A stretch of DNA of 64,000 nt from Eucommia ulmoides (taxonomy: Eukaryota; Streptophyta; Magnoliopsida; Garryales; Eucommiaceae): contig CM028335.1 in the NCBI GenBank assembly GCA_016647705.1, positions 41,082,526 through 41,146,525 of the forward strand, read 5' to 3'. The notes beneath the pieces were generated by a model, which saw only the letters and a list, made by a program, of their open reading frames with translations, was not told where the DNA came from and searched no databases. Position 1 is the stretch's first letter. Each line of letters starts with the position of its first letter. A program made the position numbers and the translations under genes. Below, in pieces: positions 32,697-44,874 of the stretch.

Positions 32697-33560
32697 TGGC
32701 ATCCGTAAAAGAAGGTGACGTCTCATCTCAGACCGTTCATGCTCCAAAGCTACCTGCTCACTCAGATTCCACCTGTGTGCTTGAGGCCACGGTCCAATGT
32801 GTTACCACCGTCTTACTCAATGGAGCGAAGTTCCCTGCCTGGTCTTTCTCTTTCCGTCTCTACCTTGGTGGAAACATAAGACTGGATGGCTCAACGACAT
32901 TAAGCCAAGGTTGATATCAACGATCCTAAGTTTGCTTAGTGGGACGCTAATAATTGTACCATCCTCGTGTAGGTCTTCAATTCTATGGAAGAACGGATCT
33001 ATAATATCTTTATGTTCCACGAGACCGTCAGCGGATTATGGTTTACTCTTATGAAGATATATGCCCACTCTCGTAATGAATCACGAATCTTCAAGCTCTA
33101 CCGTGAGATTTCCCATGTCTCCCATGCATCCTTGAGACTTTCAGTTGCGGATTACTTCAGTTACCTTAAATCTCAGTGGGAGAAACCTGTGCAGTAAGAA
33201 CCTCTGAGTGAATTCCCTGAGGATGCTGCTCAGATTGAAGCCAAGCGCCAGGATCGTCGTCACACATACCATTTCTTGATGGGTTTTAATCCGGAGTACG
33301 AGAATCTTCGTACTTAGATTTTGAACACATCATCGATGCCAGATCTATACAGTGCATTCTCTACAGTTGACAACGATTCAAAACGCCGGCTCCTTCTCCC
33401 ACCTGAAGTCACTCCTTAAGTCCCTGAGTAGATGGCCGTTCTGGCTCCCTTTAGTCCTTGCCCATCAGGCACGCGACCATACTTTCAGCACTGCCAAAAG
33501 CCTAGTCATAACATTGACCGTTATAATCTTCATTCTGAATTGAAATCCTGAAACCTAGGA
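32697..33560 (+). pseudogene. Copia E gag remnant
   Basis: The frame starts MASVKEGDVS at 32697 and passes through LLNGAKFPAWSFSFRLYLGG, a typical N-terminal gag pattern, then shifts. Further gag pieces (FMFHETVSGLWFTLMKIYAH near 33010, FKLYREISHVSHASLRLSVA, then SVADYFSYLKSQWEKP) are in another frame, with a stop at 33196 before an FLMGFNPEYENLR-like block. The zinc-knuckle region is not clear. Confidence 0.7.
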
Positions 33561-33689
33561 GAGAGGAAAAGAAGAAAAGGACCACGTACTGGTGCTATTG
33601 CTAATATTGTCCCCGGTCCGACATATCCTCCACAGTTCCCTTGGATATTTCCCACGTCCCGGCCCAACTTGCTCAGCTTCAGGCTTAGT

Positions 33690-35395
33690 TAAACCACTTT
33701 GCATCATCTTCCGGTCCCACGACTGCTCTTGCCTTGGGTACTCTAACTGCGCTTCATGGTAAGTCTAGTCGCCCTACTTGGATTCTGGATTCCGGGGCAA
33801 CAATCACATGACTAATGAGTTTTCTACCTTCACCTCTCCTGTTTCGCCTATCAACCAATCTACATGCATTGTCGATGGTACCTCTATCCCTATTCGTTGT
33901 TAGGGAGATGCTTGCTTGTCCCCTGATATCACTCTTCACTCTGTTTACTATGTTCCTAAATTTGCCTATAATCTTCTATCGGTTAGTCATCTTGCTAAAA
34001 ATCTTAACTGCGTTGTTTTCTTACCTGATTGTTGCTTCTTGTAAGGCCTGATTACGAGAGAGATTTTTGCTAGGGGATATGAACGCGATGGTCTCTACTA
34101 CTTCAGCAGTCTTCCATCTCCACCCGTTCCACCTTTTAGTATGCAAGCTTCTGTATTACCTGTTTTTTATTCCTCTACGTGTTCTTTCAAAAATTTAAAC
34201 TCGTGGCATACCTGTCTAGGATATGCAAATTTTCAGTATTTATGTTGGTTGTTTCCGTCTATTAATAAAGCTTGCAAGGACTTTAAATTTCAATGTGTAG
34301 TTTGTGAATTGTCTAAACACACACGTACCTCTTATATTCCTCGCATGCACTGTGCCTCCCAAGCATTTGATCTTATCCATTCTGATATTTGGGGACCCTC
34401 TCCTATTATAGCCATTTTCAAACACCACTACTATGTCACATTAATAGATGATTATAGTCGGTGCACTTGGGTTTATTTGATGAAGCACAAATCAGAGGTT
34501 TGCGCTCACTGTACCCACTTCCTTCAAATGATAAAAACCCAATATAAAATCGTTGTGTGCAATATCAGGTCAGATAATGAGTGAGAATACTTATACGATG
34601 AATTTCGGGTTGAGCTTAATAAGCAAGGTATCCTTCAGCAACTTACTCGTCCCTACACCCCTGAAAAAAATGGTGTGAGAGAACGTAAGAACCATCACAT
34701 TATGTCTGTAGTCCGTTGTCTTTTGCGAGGAATGAATGTTCCCAAATCTTTTTGGCACACAATAGTTCTTACTGCTGCCTATCTCATTAATTGCACACCG
34801 AGCCGTGTCCTTATAGGCAAAACCCCCATTTATATACTTCAACTCACTAGCACCCTTTTCCCTATCTTACCCCATGTCTTTGGCTGTACGTGTTTTGTCT
34901 AGAATCAGAGCCCTACTAGTACTAAGTTAGATGATAAATCTATTAGGTGTGTTTTTCTCACTATTCTTCGATATCGAAAGGATATAGGTGCTACGATCTA
35001 TTTACTCACTGTACTTACCACTCTTTCGATGTTACATTCCTCGAGACTATACCTTATTTTTCGGGTACTGTACTTTCTCCACCTATTAAGGTAGCCACTA
35101 CTAAGGATCATACCCCACTTCCGTACCCTATTCCTGTATTAGATATATCTTCTCCGCCCACATCACTCCCACCACCTAACCCTTCACCCGCCCTCGTACG
35201 AGTCTACTCTCGTCATCCACGTGTCTTACATCCCCTGCCGATATCTTTTTCGAACTCAGTTGTATCCCCATCTCCCATTATCTCTAACCCTGTTCCCCCT
35301 CATTACCTGACTCGGGAACGTTGTCCACCATCTCGCTACCTCCTTTCATGTTCTACTAATCATCCAATTTCAAAGTATTTGTCTTTTTAGGATCT
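33690..35395 (+). pseudogene. Copia E protease and integrase remnant
   Basis: The protease region (WILDSGATxH-like, near 33780-33815) has lost a base. The integrase is well preserved from 34141: WHTCLGYANFQYL, CVVCELSKHTRTSY, DLIHSDIWGPSP, YVTLIDDYSRCTWVYLMK, IRSDNE followed by a stop, then RPYTPEKNGVRERKNHH and SFWHTIVLTAAYLIN. The zinc-binding H/C residues and D-D-x-E spacing can still be followed across frames. A long S/P-rich C-terminal tail runs to 35390. Confidence 0.8.
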
Positions 35396-35439
35396 CTCGG
35401 ATCAATATAAAGCCTTCCTTAGAAAAATTGATTCCGTTG

Positions 35440-37003
35440 TCATTCCTCGTTTCGTTGATGAGGCCCTCCCGAATCCAAAGTGGGTTGCCGCTATGCAAGC
35501 AGAGATGGATGCCTTACATCGGAATCAAACATGAGAATTGGTTGACTTGTTGACTGGTGAACAGTCGGTTGGTTGTAAGTGGGTCTTTAGTGTCAAATAT
35601 TTGGCTAATGGATCGATTGATCGGTTCAAAACCCGACTTCTTGTTAAGGGCTACACACAAATCCCGGGGAAAGACTTTGGTGCCACCTTTACCTTGGTTG
35701 CTAAGTTGACTACGTCCTTTGCATCATAAATGCCTTCCTTAATGGTGACCTGACTGAAACTATCAATATGGAGCCTCCACTGGGATTTCAGACTCAGGGG
35801 GAGTGTTTGGGCAAAGTCTGTCGACTCCGAAAATCCCTCTATGGACTTAAGCAGTCTCTTCTCGCATGGTTCAGCCGATTCAGCAAAACCATTCTTACTA
35901 TGGGGTTTACCCAGTATCACTCAGATCATACTTGCTTCATCCATCGCTAACATCCGGGACAGTGCATTATTATCTCAGTCTATGTGGATGACATTATTAT
36001 CACAAGAGACGACGCACTTGGCATTCAGCAGGTAAAGAAGGATCTCGGACATATTTTTTACATCAAGGATTTGGGTCCTCTCCGCTACTTTCTCGGTATT
36101 GAGGTTGCTCAGTCTCGGAGAGGTCTCTCTCTATCCCAACAAAAATACACCCTTGATCTTCTTCAAGACACTGGGATGCTTGGATGTAGACCAGCCTCTA
36201 CTCCCATGGATCCGAAGCTTAAGTTATCAGCATATTCAGGAGAATTATTATCCGATCAGTCAATATATCAACGACTTGTGGGTCGCCTCATCTAGCTCAC
36301 TAATACAAAGTCAGATCTTACGTATGCTGTCAGTGTTGTGAGCTAGTTTATGCACTTACTATGTACATCACACTTGGATGTTGTTTACCATATCTTTCGG
36401 TACCTCAAAACATGGCCCGGTCTTGGTTTCTTTTATATGACAAGGGCACGGAAGGAAATCTCCTGCTTTACAGATGCTGACTATATAGTATCGAAGGACG
36501 ATAGACGTTTGACCTTTGGCCTGTGCACCTTCAATGGAGGACACCTAATCTCATGGAAGAGAAAGAAGCAATCCGTCATCTCCTGATCTTTTGCTGAAGC
36601 TGAGTATTGCGCCATGGCTCAAGGAACGTGTGAATTTCTTTGGCTTCGCTCTACGGTCGAGTGGGCCATCGCTCCCGTTCGCCTCCACTTTTTGGTTGGA
36701 CATCGGTTCCTCTCACGGTATCAGTTCAAGTCCTTCCGTTCCATCCCATCTCCTCCTATCCTGATGGTGGATAACAAATCCGCCATAATATTATCGTCAG
36801 ACTTAGTCTTTCATGAAAGGACGAAACACATCAAGGTGGATATCCACTTTATTCGTGAGAAAGTCCGATTGGGAATCATCACACTAGCCTTCGTCCCATC
36901 TTTCGAACAAGCTGCTGATATGTTCACCAAGTCCACAGGATCATCTTTTTTTCAGTTAGCTATTGGCAAGTTAGTGCTCATTAACATTTTCGCCTTAACT
37001 TGA
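35440..37003 (+). pseudogene. Copia E reverse transcriptase and RNase H remnant
   Basis: Reverse transcriptase blocks include VGCKWVFSVKYLANGSIDRF, VKGYTQIPGKDF, MEPPLGFQTQGE and the catalytic YVDDIIIT near 35982. A deletion near 35720-35730 removes the D-I-x-N-A-F-L block start. The connection and RNase H parts follow, with TDADYIVSKDDRRLTFGLC and WLRSTVEW, then an extra segment of about 20 residues before ILMVDNKSAIILSSDLVFHE and AADMFTKSTG. It ends at 37003, just before the polypurine tract. Confidence 0.8.
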
Positions 37004-37010
37004 GGGAGAG

Positions 37011-37202
37011 TGTTGAAACATTATATTTATACGTTAATTTCTATCTTTGGTATATTTATTGTAAGGCTTTATTAGCCCATTTATTTCAATAATATTCTTT
37101 CTAATTTAGCCTGCTCCTGCGGCTATATAATTAGAGGAATAAGACTTATTCTGGATGTACAAAATTATCAATATACTTTTTCTCTTTTTCTTATATAATT
37201 TA
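37011..37202 (+). repeat. 3' LTR of copia E
   Basis: This 192-bp LTR is the same length as the 5' LTR, with about a dozen or so visible differences. The TGTTGAAACATTATATTTAT start follows TTGAGGGAGAG directly. Confidence 0.9.
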
Positions 37203-38690
37203 AAAAGAATAACTAATTAGTTTACCTAATAAATATACATTCACCTAATAAAGATACATTATAATAATTGACTAATTTCTTCTTCCTAATTTATAGCTAT
37301 TCAATCTTGGTAATTACTATCAAATATCTTTATGATTTTCCAACACTCCCCCTCAAGTTGGCTTGAAGATATCTTCCATAGTTAGCTTGCCCATTAAAAC
37401 GTTAAATTGCTTCTTGTGCAACCCTTTAGTAAATACTTCAGCAATTTGTTCAGCAGTTGGGATGTATGGCATACGAATCAGCCCACTATCAAGTTTTTCC
37501 TTGATAAAGTGTTTATCCACTTCTACATGCTTTGTTCTGTCTTGAAGAACCAAATTATGGGTGATTGAAATTGCTGCCTTATTATCGCAGTATAACTTCA
37601 TGGGCTGTGAATTTGAAGCCTTTAATTTTTCTAACAATCTCTTAATCCACATAACTTCACAAATACCATGAGCTATTGCTCTAATTTTTGCCTCTGCATT
37701 GCTTCTAGCAACCACATTTTGATTTTTATTTCGCCAAGTAACAAGGTTTCCTCCAACAAAGGAACAATATCCAGATGTTGATCTCCTCGGTCTTAGCAGG
37801 TTGTAATTTTGTGTTGGGTTCCATTGGTGTTTTAGCTGTTTTACTGCCAAGTACACCCGTTTCTTCAAGCAAGTCCAGTACATACTTGTGTTGATTAACA
37901 AATATACCTTCCTTTGACCTAGTAAACGCCATTTCAAGGAAATACTTCAATGCCCCCTTGATCTCGAATTCATCAACTAGTCTTTCTTTTAGTCTTTTCA
38001 GTTTGGCACTATCATCACCTGTCAAGATAATATCATCCATATAAACAACCAAAATAGCAATTTTACCTTATGTTGAGTGTTTATAAAACATGGTATGATC
38101 TGCTTAACTTTTACAATATCCGTGATGTCTTACTGCTTTGCCAAAGTGTTCAAACCAAGCCCTTGGGACTGTTTGAGGCCATATGATGACTTACTTAATC
38201 TACAGACTTTATTTACACCAAGTCTTTCTTCGAACCCCGTTGGAAGACTCATAAAAACTTCCTCTTCCAACTCTCCGTTAAGGAATGCATTTTTTACATC
38301 CAATTGGTGTAAAGGCCAATTGGAATTCATGGCAAGGGACAATAATACTCAAATTGGGTTTATTTTGGCTACGGGAGCGCATGTATCTTGGTAGTCGATT
38401 TCCATATGTTTGTGTAAAACCTTTTGCAACAAGCCTCACCTTGTACCTTTCTATACTGCCACTAGCCATGCATTTCACTCTAAAAACCCATTTGCACCCA
38501 ACAGTTTTCTTGTCTCTCGGCAAGTCAACTATCTCCCACGTGCCATTTTTCTTAAGAGCATTCATTTCCTGAATTACTGCCAATTTCCAATTTGGATCAT
38601 CCAGTGCTTCCTGGATATTTCTTGGCATAACAAGTTGAGAAATATTTGAAGTTATAGAAAGAAGGAAAGAAATAATTCTCTTATTCATTT
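37203..38690 (-). mobile_element. Copia F, inner LTR part and pol, minus strand
   Basis: 37203-37345 completes the LTR cut by copia E, ending at TTTTCCAACA. Next is the polypurine tract (CTCCCCCTCAAG on the plus strand), then RNase H and reverse transcriptase on the minus strand. The 194-codon frame 37937-37353 contains RRSTSGYCSFVGGNLVTW, CDNKAAISITHN, HVEVDKHFIKEKL and IAEVFTKGL. Further right are Y-M-D-D-I-I-L-T-G-D (38040), HQLDVKNAFLNGELEEEVF (about 38300) and NWKLAVIQEMNALKKNGTWE (about 38590). About 110 residues of connection region are deleted between N-T-K-L-Q-P and R-R-S-T-S-G. Gag, integrase and 5' LTR are absent. Confidence 0.8.
37353..38688 (-). pseudogene. Copia F reverse transcriptase and RNase H remnant
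   Basis: Long frames survive: 136, 70, 108 and 194 codons. The catalytic motif is Y-M-D-D in place of the usual Y-V-D-D, a tolerated variant. The first frame starts at 38688 and ends in the reverse transcriptase fingers. Shifts lie near 38290, 38100 and 37800. The tail ends LTMEDIFKPT at 37353, a normal copia C-terminus for this lineage. Confidence 0.8.
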
Positions 38691-38727
38691 ATTCAATTAC
38701 AAAGAAGGAAAGAAATAATTCTCTTAT
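38660..38727. repeat. 25-bp direct repeat at the copia F/G junction
   Basis: AGAAGGAAAGAAATAATTCT followed by CTTAT occurs at 38660-38684 and identically at 38703-38727, separated by 18 bp. It sits exactly where copia F coding sequence gives way to copia G. Confidence 0.9.
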
Positions 38728-39440
38728 CAATCTCAACATGTTTCGTCCTGTCATGAGAACTAGATTATGGGCAATGCTGATAGCCGCCTTGTTGTCAAAA
38801 TATAACTTCATAGGAAGATTTACTGGTCTTTTAAGCTCTTCCAGAACCCTTTTTAGCTAAAGAATCTCACACACTCCCTGCGCCATTGATCTTAATTCCG
38901 CCTTAGCACTACTTCTAGCAACAACACTTTGCTTCTTGCTCTTCCAAGTCACTAAATTGCCCCATAGAAATGTACAGTATCTCGATGTTGACCTTCTATC
39001 AGTGACTGAACCTGCCCAATCAGCATCTGTATATACCTCAATCCCTTTCTTCTCATTTTTCTTGAAGAAGAGTCATTTTCCTGATGTGCTATTCAAATAA
39101 TGAAGAATTCGATACATTGCTTCCAGATGTTCTTTGTGCAAGGAATGCATAAATTGACTTACCATGCTCACAGCGAAAGTAATGTCAGGATATGTATGTG
39201 ACAAGTAGAACAGTCTTCCAACCAGTCTTTGGTATTTCCCGTGTCTACTAGAACGCTTTTACATCTCCAAGTTTAGCATTAGCTTCTATTGGAGTGTCAG
39301 AAGGTTTGTAACCACTCATTCTAGTTTCTTTCAAAAGATCTAGCCTTAATTTAGCCTGCTCTTGCAGCCTTAAATCCAATAGAATGAAAAGTTTTTCTTC
39401 ATTCGCAAAAGTTGGTCTTATATGAGAAAATTTTCCGATT
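38728..39440 (-). pseudogene. Copia G RT end and RNase H remnant, minus strand
   Basis: The minus strand reads LDLLKETRMSGYKPSDTPIE, LVGRLFYLSHTYPDITFAVS, FMHSLHKEHLEAMYRILHYL, YTDADWAGSVTDRRSTSRYC, ARSSAKAELRSMAQGVCE and LYFDNKAAISIAHNLV. This is the copia connection region and RNase H, close to copia F in sequence. Small indels and stops break it up. It has no LTR and is cut off by copia F on the left and by unrecognised sequence on the right. Confidence 0.75.
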
Positions 39441-39708
39441 AAGGCATGTTAAAAAGAAGTCGCCAACGAATTGACTTTTTTATTGTTCAAGAAGATGGTT
39501 GGCTCTCTCTTATGCTATGATAGAGGCTTCAGTTTCGCAACATCAACAATTTTATTCCTAGAGAACAAACTTGCGAAGGATTTGACTTTAAAAAGGACAG
39601 GGTTATTATTGACTAGGGGCTGACAAAATGAGTTAGGGTTTCTTGCAAGGGGAGGAGTATTCCGGCCATTGTCGAAGCTACCTATGGCTATGCCACCAGG
39701 TTTCTAAC
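39441..39708. other. Short non-coding interval
   Basis: Nothing is recognised between the copia G remnant and the TIR element. Confidence 0.4.
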
Positions 39709-40022
39709 GTTGCGTTTGGTACACGGGATTGAAATTGTTATAGAAATGATCATTTCATTCCTATGTTTAGTATATAGATTAAATTTCATTCCCATTACCA
39801 AGGATTTCCTAATCTCACAAAACATGGGATTAACTAATTTGAAGATAAACCTCGTATTAGTTAATCCTACCTATATGGGATTAGTTTTTAATCATTTATT
39901 GGCAAAAAAATGTGACCAAACACTAACCAAATATTGTAATTAGAATGAAATTTAATTAAATTATTATTTTACCTTTCGAAAATTTTATTAAATTACTATT
40001 TTATCCTTTGAATTTCTTTCAA

Positions 40023-40053
<31 letters not shown>

Positions 40054-40634
40054 TTTATTTATTTATTTATTTTTAAATTTGTACACTTCCTTCCCCCTTT
40101 CCCTTCCTCCCTACACCAACTTGTCCGACGAGAATCCTACGTCGGCAGTCGACGTTAGATTTTTTTTTCTCTCTCTCTCCCTCTCTGTCTCTCATCTTCT
40201 AATTAACCCAAGGGTGCCACCATCCCATCCCTCGCTTGGTAGCACACTGCCCACCCCTTGTCTACCGCCTTCCTCATCTTTGTCTTCCTTCTCCTACTAC
40301 TCCTTTTCTTTCTCTTTCTTATTCTCTCTCTCCCCTATATATATATATATATATATACACCTCTTATTTGAAATTTCATTTGTTTTGTGTTCAAATATTC
40401 TTTATTTAAAAAAAATTATATGTTTTTCAAATAGAGACTTTATTGTACAAATACATTTCATTCTTGATTTATTCCCGACACTAATCAAATATTGGAATAG
40501 GAATGGTCATTCCAATAACACATTTAATCCCTTTTGTTACCGAACATAGGAATGGTAATGACCATTCTTTTTCATTACCATACTAATTCTAATTCTATTG
40601 TCATTCTATTCCATTTCAACGTACCAAACATACC
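39709..40634. mobile_element. TIR element of about 0.9 kb (non-autonomous)
   Basis: The left end GTTGCGTTTGGTACACGGGA and the reverse complement of the right end, GGTATGTTTGGTACGTTGAA, are inverted repeats that continue with AATGATCATT/AATGGTCATT and CATTCC-type blocks. The exact edges and target duplication are not certain. The interior has two (AT)n microsatellites (about 40024-40048 and 40336-40358) and a CT-rich stretch. Termini resemble the GTTTGGTA end of the fold-back family, but the interior is unrelated. Confidence 0.6.
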
Positions 40635-42031
40635 ATAAAAGCATCTTGAATAGGATTGGAAGATGAGGTGGGTGAGAAAGGTGGTACAGAGTTGCGAAGT
40701 TTTGAGTACTACTGTAGGTTTCGAAGGCTGGAGAGAGGATAGAGAGGGATGCGAAGGCTAGGGGGGTGAAGCTAGGATTGCAAAGACTGAGGTGACTGAG
40801 GAGGTTCGGCAGAGATGATGTAAAGGGTAGGGCTGGGGTTGCGAAGGCTGGGAAGGTTTAACAGATAGAGTTGCGAAGGCTGGTAGGGCAGAGAATACTC
40901 TGACAAGGATGCGCGGTTGTGGGATGCAAAGGCTGTGTTTCGTGTGGTTATGGGATGTGCGACGACTGATATGGATGCACAACAACTAAGGTTTTGGCAG
41001 CACTATATTTCTCGCAACTGGTGGATTCGTAACGAGACAGTCGCATTTGTTCACTTCTATTTAGAAATAAAGTAGTTGTCTCCTCTAATTTATATTTTTT
41101 TAAAATTAATAAAAGAAAATTTTAGTCTTTGACCAGACTTCAAAGAAGATTATTACTTGTTAGAGAATAGATAATAAAATAAAGAACAATATTTAATAGC
41201 ATCCCTAAATTGGTTGACCTCATATGGAAAATAGAATTTCAATTTTACTGTTTATGGTTCATAACTTTTGTCATTTTATGATTTTATTTATATTTATGTA
41301 TCATGGGGCTTACGCCCACGCCTTAGGGCTTATGCTTGGCCCCAGACAGGTTATAACGCACTGCCTAACGTCCTTGCCTTTTACAACATCGTCCCTAAAT
41401 TAGTTGGCATCAATTAGTAGTTTGATGCTTAATTTAGACTTAGTTGGTAATTTTCCCTTAATTAAATTTGGTTGGGTTGTGTTTATTTTTGTAAATTTTA
41501 TTTTAGGTTTGGGATTAGAAATTAGGGTTTTAATTTAAATTATTGCTATAATTTAATTTAAAATTAAAAAAATACATGAAAAAAATACATAATATTAAAT
41601 ATTTTTAACTTATTTTTTATTTTTAATTTTAATATGAAAGTACAGTTAATTCAAGATAACTTTTATTTTTAGTTTTAATACAAAAATACTTTTAAAAAAA
41701 TGGTGCACCATTTTATTACATATGTTGGAGCACGCACTCTAATTTAGTTATGTTATAGTACTATTCATGTGCCATATTTGGCAAATGGCACAACAGTTTT
41801 AGCCAAGCTGTTGAAGATGTTCCAACAAAATAAGGGTGGCCTAAAAATGGCTAGAATTTGTTGGCCACAGTATGGTGTCCCCTATTTATTAGACTATCCA
41901 AGGTTAGAACCCTAGGCTTTCATTTTTCCTATATTGCACTTTGACCCCCAAATTTTTAAATAGTTCGGCATTACTACCCATTTGTTTTAAAGAACTATTC
42001 AAACTTCTAATCCCCATTTGTGTGTGACACA
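40635..42031. other. Unassigned intron DNA with simple repeats
   Basis: About 40690-40990 is G-rich and repeats GCGAAGGCTG-like units, which yields a spurious minus-strand frame. About 41305-41395 (CTTACGCCCACGCC, TTGCCTTTTACAACATCG) looks like one end of a GC-ended fold-back element as at 15354-16190. About 41700-41832 resembles a MITE end (GCTGTTGAAGATGTTCC). No gene is seen. Confidence 0.4.
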
Positions 42032-43905
42032 TTAGGTTCATATCAAAAGCTAAACACTAGAAACAATTATTTAATTAAAATTGGGTTAATTCCAATTTTG
42101 CCCTAGCAAGGAAACAATTTCTTCATAGCATTTCCACCGACTGTGAGTCCCGTCTATCCACATAGAGCAGTTGTATCCAGTTGATAGTAATTTCATCAAG
42201 CGGACATCTTCAATTGTAATTTTTGTGCTATACAATCTTTGTATCTTGTCTTCCCGAAAGAATCAACAGGGTGTGGATTAGAAAAAAAAAACAAACTAGT
42301 TTAGTCATATGTATATCAATTGATAATGTAATTCCCATGTTATACCAATTGCAGTCATCCCAATTGTCACACTGTTATGGTTACTCTTTATTGAATTGCA
42401 TTAAATTTAATTACATAGGAATTAGGACATATCCTTCTTTGTTGAAAGCGATAGATTCTTTCTTGCATACTCGAATATTCACATGCATTTTTCACTCTGA
42501 GAGCGATAGATTCTTTTTTGCATGCTCGAGTATTCACATACATGTTTCACTATAACCAATGAATACTTTTAAAGTTTTGTGGTTAGAAGAGAATACTTAG
42601 TATTATCAAAGTATAGGAACGTACATATGCGATTACCCAGTGCCTTAAGTTTGAAGATCACAAGTACTATCACAACTCTGATATTCCTTTTTGACATTGA
42701 GCAAATTTACCACGTGAAATATGTACCACGATCACGTTCAAGGCTCATGCTACAGTGCTACAGTGGTAAGTTCCCTTTGTGGTTCTTTTAGTGTGTCACC
42801 TAAATGGTTATGAGACTAACCATTCTTAAAGAGAAAACATCCACAAGCTACTCCGAATTGTTAAATATACATTTTAACATTCAACTTGACTACATTTAGG
42901 TTGTAAGTTACCAAACATCTATGATATCATTTCTTTATATCATCATTAAATGATAAGAAATTTTGAACTTAATATCTAGGCTCCTACAACAAAAATATAA
43001 AAGACACTTTTATTAAATAATACTTGTTGTGACTTTACTGAAAAAGCCACTAAATGATATAGTACAAGATTGACTATACGGAGTATATCCAACATTCGTA
43101 TCAAAAGTTGGGCATTAGAAACAGTTAATTAATTATTTAAAATTGGAGCAATTTCAATTTTGCCCTTGCAAAGATGCAATTTTTCATGACATTCCACTAA
43201 CGAGTGAGTCATGTTTACCTACATATCATAGTTTTATCCAGTTGAGATGAATTTAATCAGAGAATTCACTTAGTTTTAATTACCGTGCAATTCGATCTCC
43301 CGAAAGAACTAATAGGGCAAGATGCAGTCAGAAACTCCTTGTTCGATCATATGTACTGATCCTTGATATAATTTACTTTTGATATCAAATACAATCTAAT
43401 TCTAATCATCATGTTGTTTTGGCGAAAGACTTTAATTAAATCATATCTCATCATATAGAACGATTCCCTTTTTGCTTTGTGATAGATTTTTTATTTCATA
43501 CTCGAATAATCACATATGTGTTTCACTATACCAATGAATAACTTTGAAGTTTTGTTGCTAGAAAACAACACTTAGTATTGTTAAAGTATTAGTTGTATAT
43601 ATATGATAAACAGTACCTCAAGTCAAAAAATTACATAAACTGTTACAACTCAAATATTCTATTTTGACTTTAAACAAAATCACCAACATAGAATATTAAG
43701 TATGTGATGTTCAAGACCTTAAGACTTCTCAACAAGTCCCCTTGTGGTGGTTTTTCTAGTATTTCATAGTAGTGGTTTTGAAATTTATCATTCTCAATAG
43801 GAAAAAACACTGCATAAGCTAATCTACCAGAATTATTAAGTCCCCTCAGATTAGGAATATTTAGAATATCAGTTACCAAATGTGTATGCTCCCGATCAGT
43901 TTAAT
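42032..43905. repeat. Divergent tandem duplication, unit about 1 kb
   Basis: Copy one (about 42032-42875) and copy two (about 43096-43905) share ordered blocks: ATCAAAAG..GGGCATTAGAAACA-like, CCAATTTTGCCCT or TCAATTTTGCCCT, GTTTTATCCAGTTGA-like, CTTCCCGAAAGAA or CTCCCGAAAGAA, ATACTCGAATA, ACCAATGAATA, TTTGAAGTTTTGT-like, ACTTAGTATT, GAAAACATCC-like and CAAGCTA or TAAGCTA. They have diverged greatly. Copy one also repeats a 50-bp GCGATAGATTCTTT unit at 42450 and 42504. The unit resembles neither an LTR element nor a gene that I know. Confidence 0.65.
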
Positions 43906-44874
43906 CTTTCTTTAAAAGGTAAGACATTTCAACTGACTATGCATGGAATCTAAATAACTATATAATACATACTTGGTGATATGTAGAATACCAGATTGAT
44001 ATGTGAAATATCAAAGTTGCCCTTATTTATTATTTATTTACTTGAGATTATTTCTTGAAATAAGCTCAACTTGGATTGTCTATAGTGCTTATCTCCAACT
44101 TTACTATGGTCGAGCCGTCTCATTCTTTTCCAACCTTTTTTTGCTTTAACTATTCATATTACTGATATGTTGATGTGGGACTATTTTGGGTTTTCTAGTT
44201 CGTTCAAACTGATGTGAATTTCTAAAGATCTAACATTCCAAACTTGAAGAGACCTTAATTGTTCTAAGCTTGCATGTTCAGAGCATAAAAATTTAAGAGA
44301 ACTGCTACCGTGTTTATGTTACAAAAATTCTAATGGGAACTTTTTTCTCTAGGGTTATGCTATACTTCTGCGAGTTAGTGACATCAAATATCTTAAACTT
44401 ATTAAGGATTTTCTTGCTTGTGGATTGAAATATGTTAGATCACTCTCAAACATAAACTGATTGAATGGGAAATAAAGAGAAATTGATAGAAAACTGTGAT
44501 TGTATTGCCAAAATGATGTTGAATAATAGCTGAAATAGTAATTCAAAGAAGGAAAATACAGAATACAGTAGATAGGTTCTAGGATTTCGAGAGCCTAGTC
44601 TCTCCCAATTCTTTTCCCAATTTTCTCATGCTTCTCTCCTACCTTCCACTGCTATTTATACTGGAACTTAAACACTCCCAACAACAAGCTCAACAACTTA
44701 ACTAGACTCTAACCAACTCAAACAACTCAACAACCAAAAGAGAACAGAAGTTTCTATGCTATCAACCTCTTTAATACTTTTGCCATACCTAAGTTCACTT
44801 AATCAATGGTCTATCAAAATACGTTCCGTTCTTTCTTTGTTCTATTATATTGATTACAGGGGCATGTTTGACAG
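43906..44874. other. Intron DNA, with a possible LTR fragment
   Basis: No gene is recognised. The segment 44440-44760 has a CTATTTATACTGG box and a run of AACAACTCAACAACC-type repeats, as in some copia LTRs read from the minus strand. No partner copy was found. The last 50 bases approach the acceptor of the next GALAK exon (TTTGACAG at 44867-44874). Confidence 0.35.

Larger units (their letters stand above)
31798..37202 (+). mobile_element. Complete but inactive Ty1/copia element E
   Basis: Two 192-bp LTRs (31798-31989 and 37011-37202), a primer site directly after the first (TGGTATCACGAGCC), a polypurine tract before the second (TTGAGGGAGAG) and a perfect target duplication AAAAG (31793-31797 and 37203-37207) define a 5405-bp insertion. 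The internal order is gag, protease, integrase, reverse transcriptase, RNase H, with many stops and frameshifts. It inserted into the 3' LTR of the minus-strand copia F. The LTRs differ at a modest number of positions, so it is younger than copia C or H but not recent. Confidence 0.95.

Noticed and set aside
40079-40985. 156-codon plus-strand frame and 75-codon minus-strand frame
   Set aside because: The first runs through CT-rich sequence and (AT)n microsatellites inside a TIR element; the second reads a GCGAAGGCTG repeat. Neither looks like a protein-coding gene.
43670-43879. 69-codon minus-strand frame
   Set aside because: It is not conserved in the other unit of the tandem duplication and has no recognisable family.
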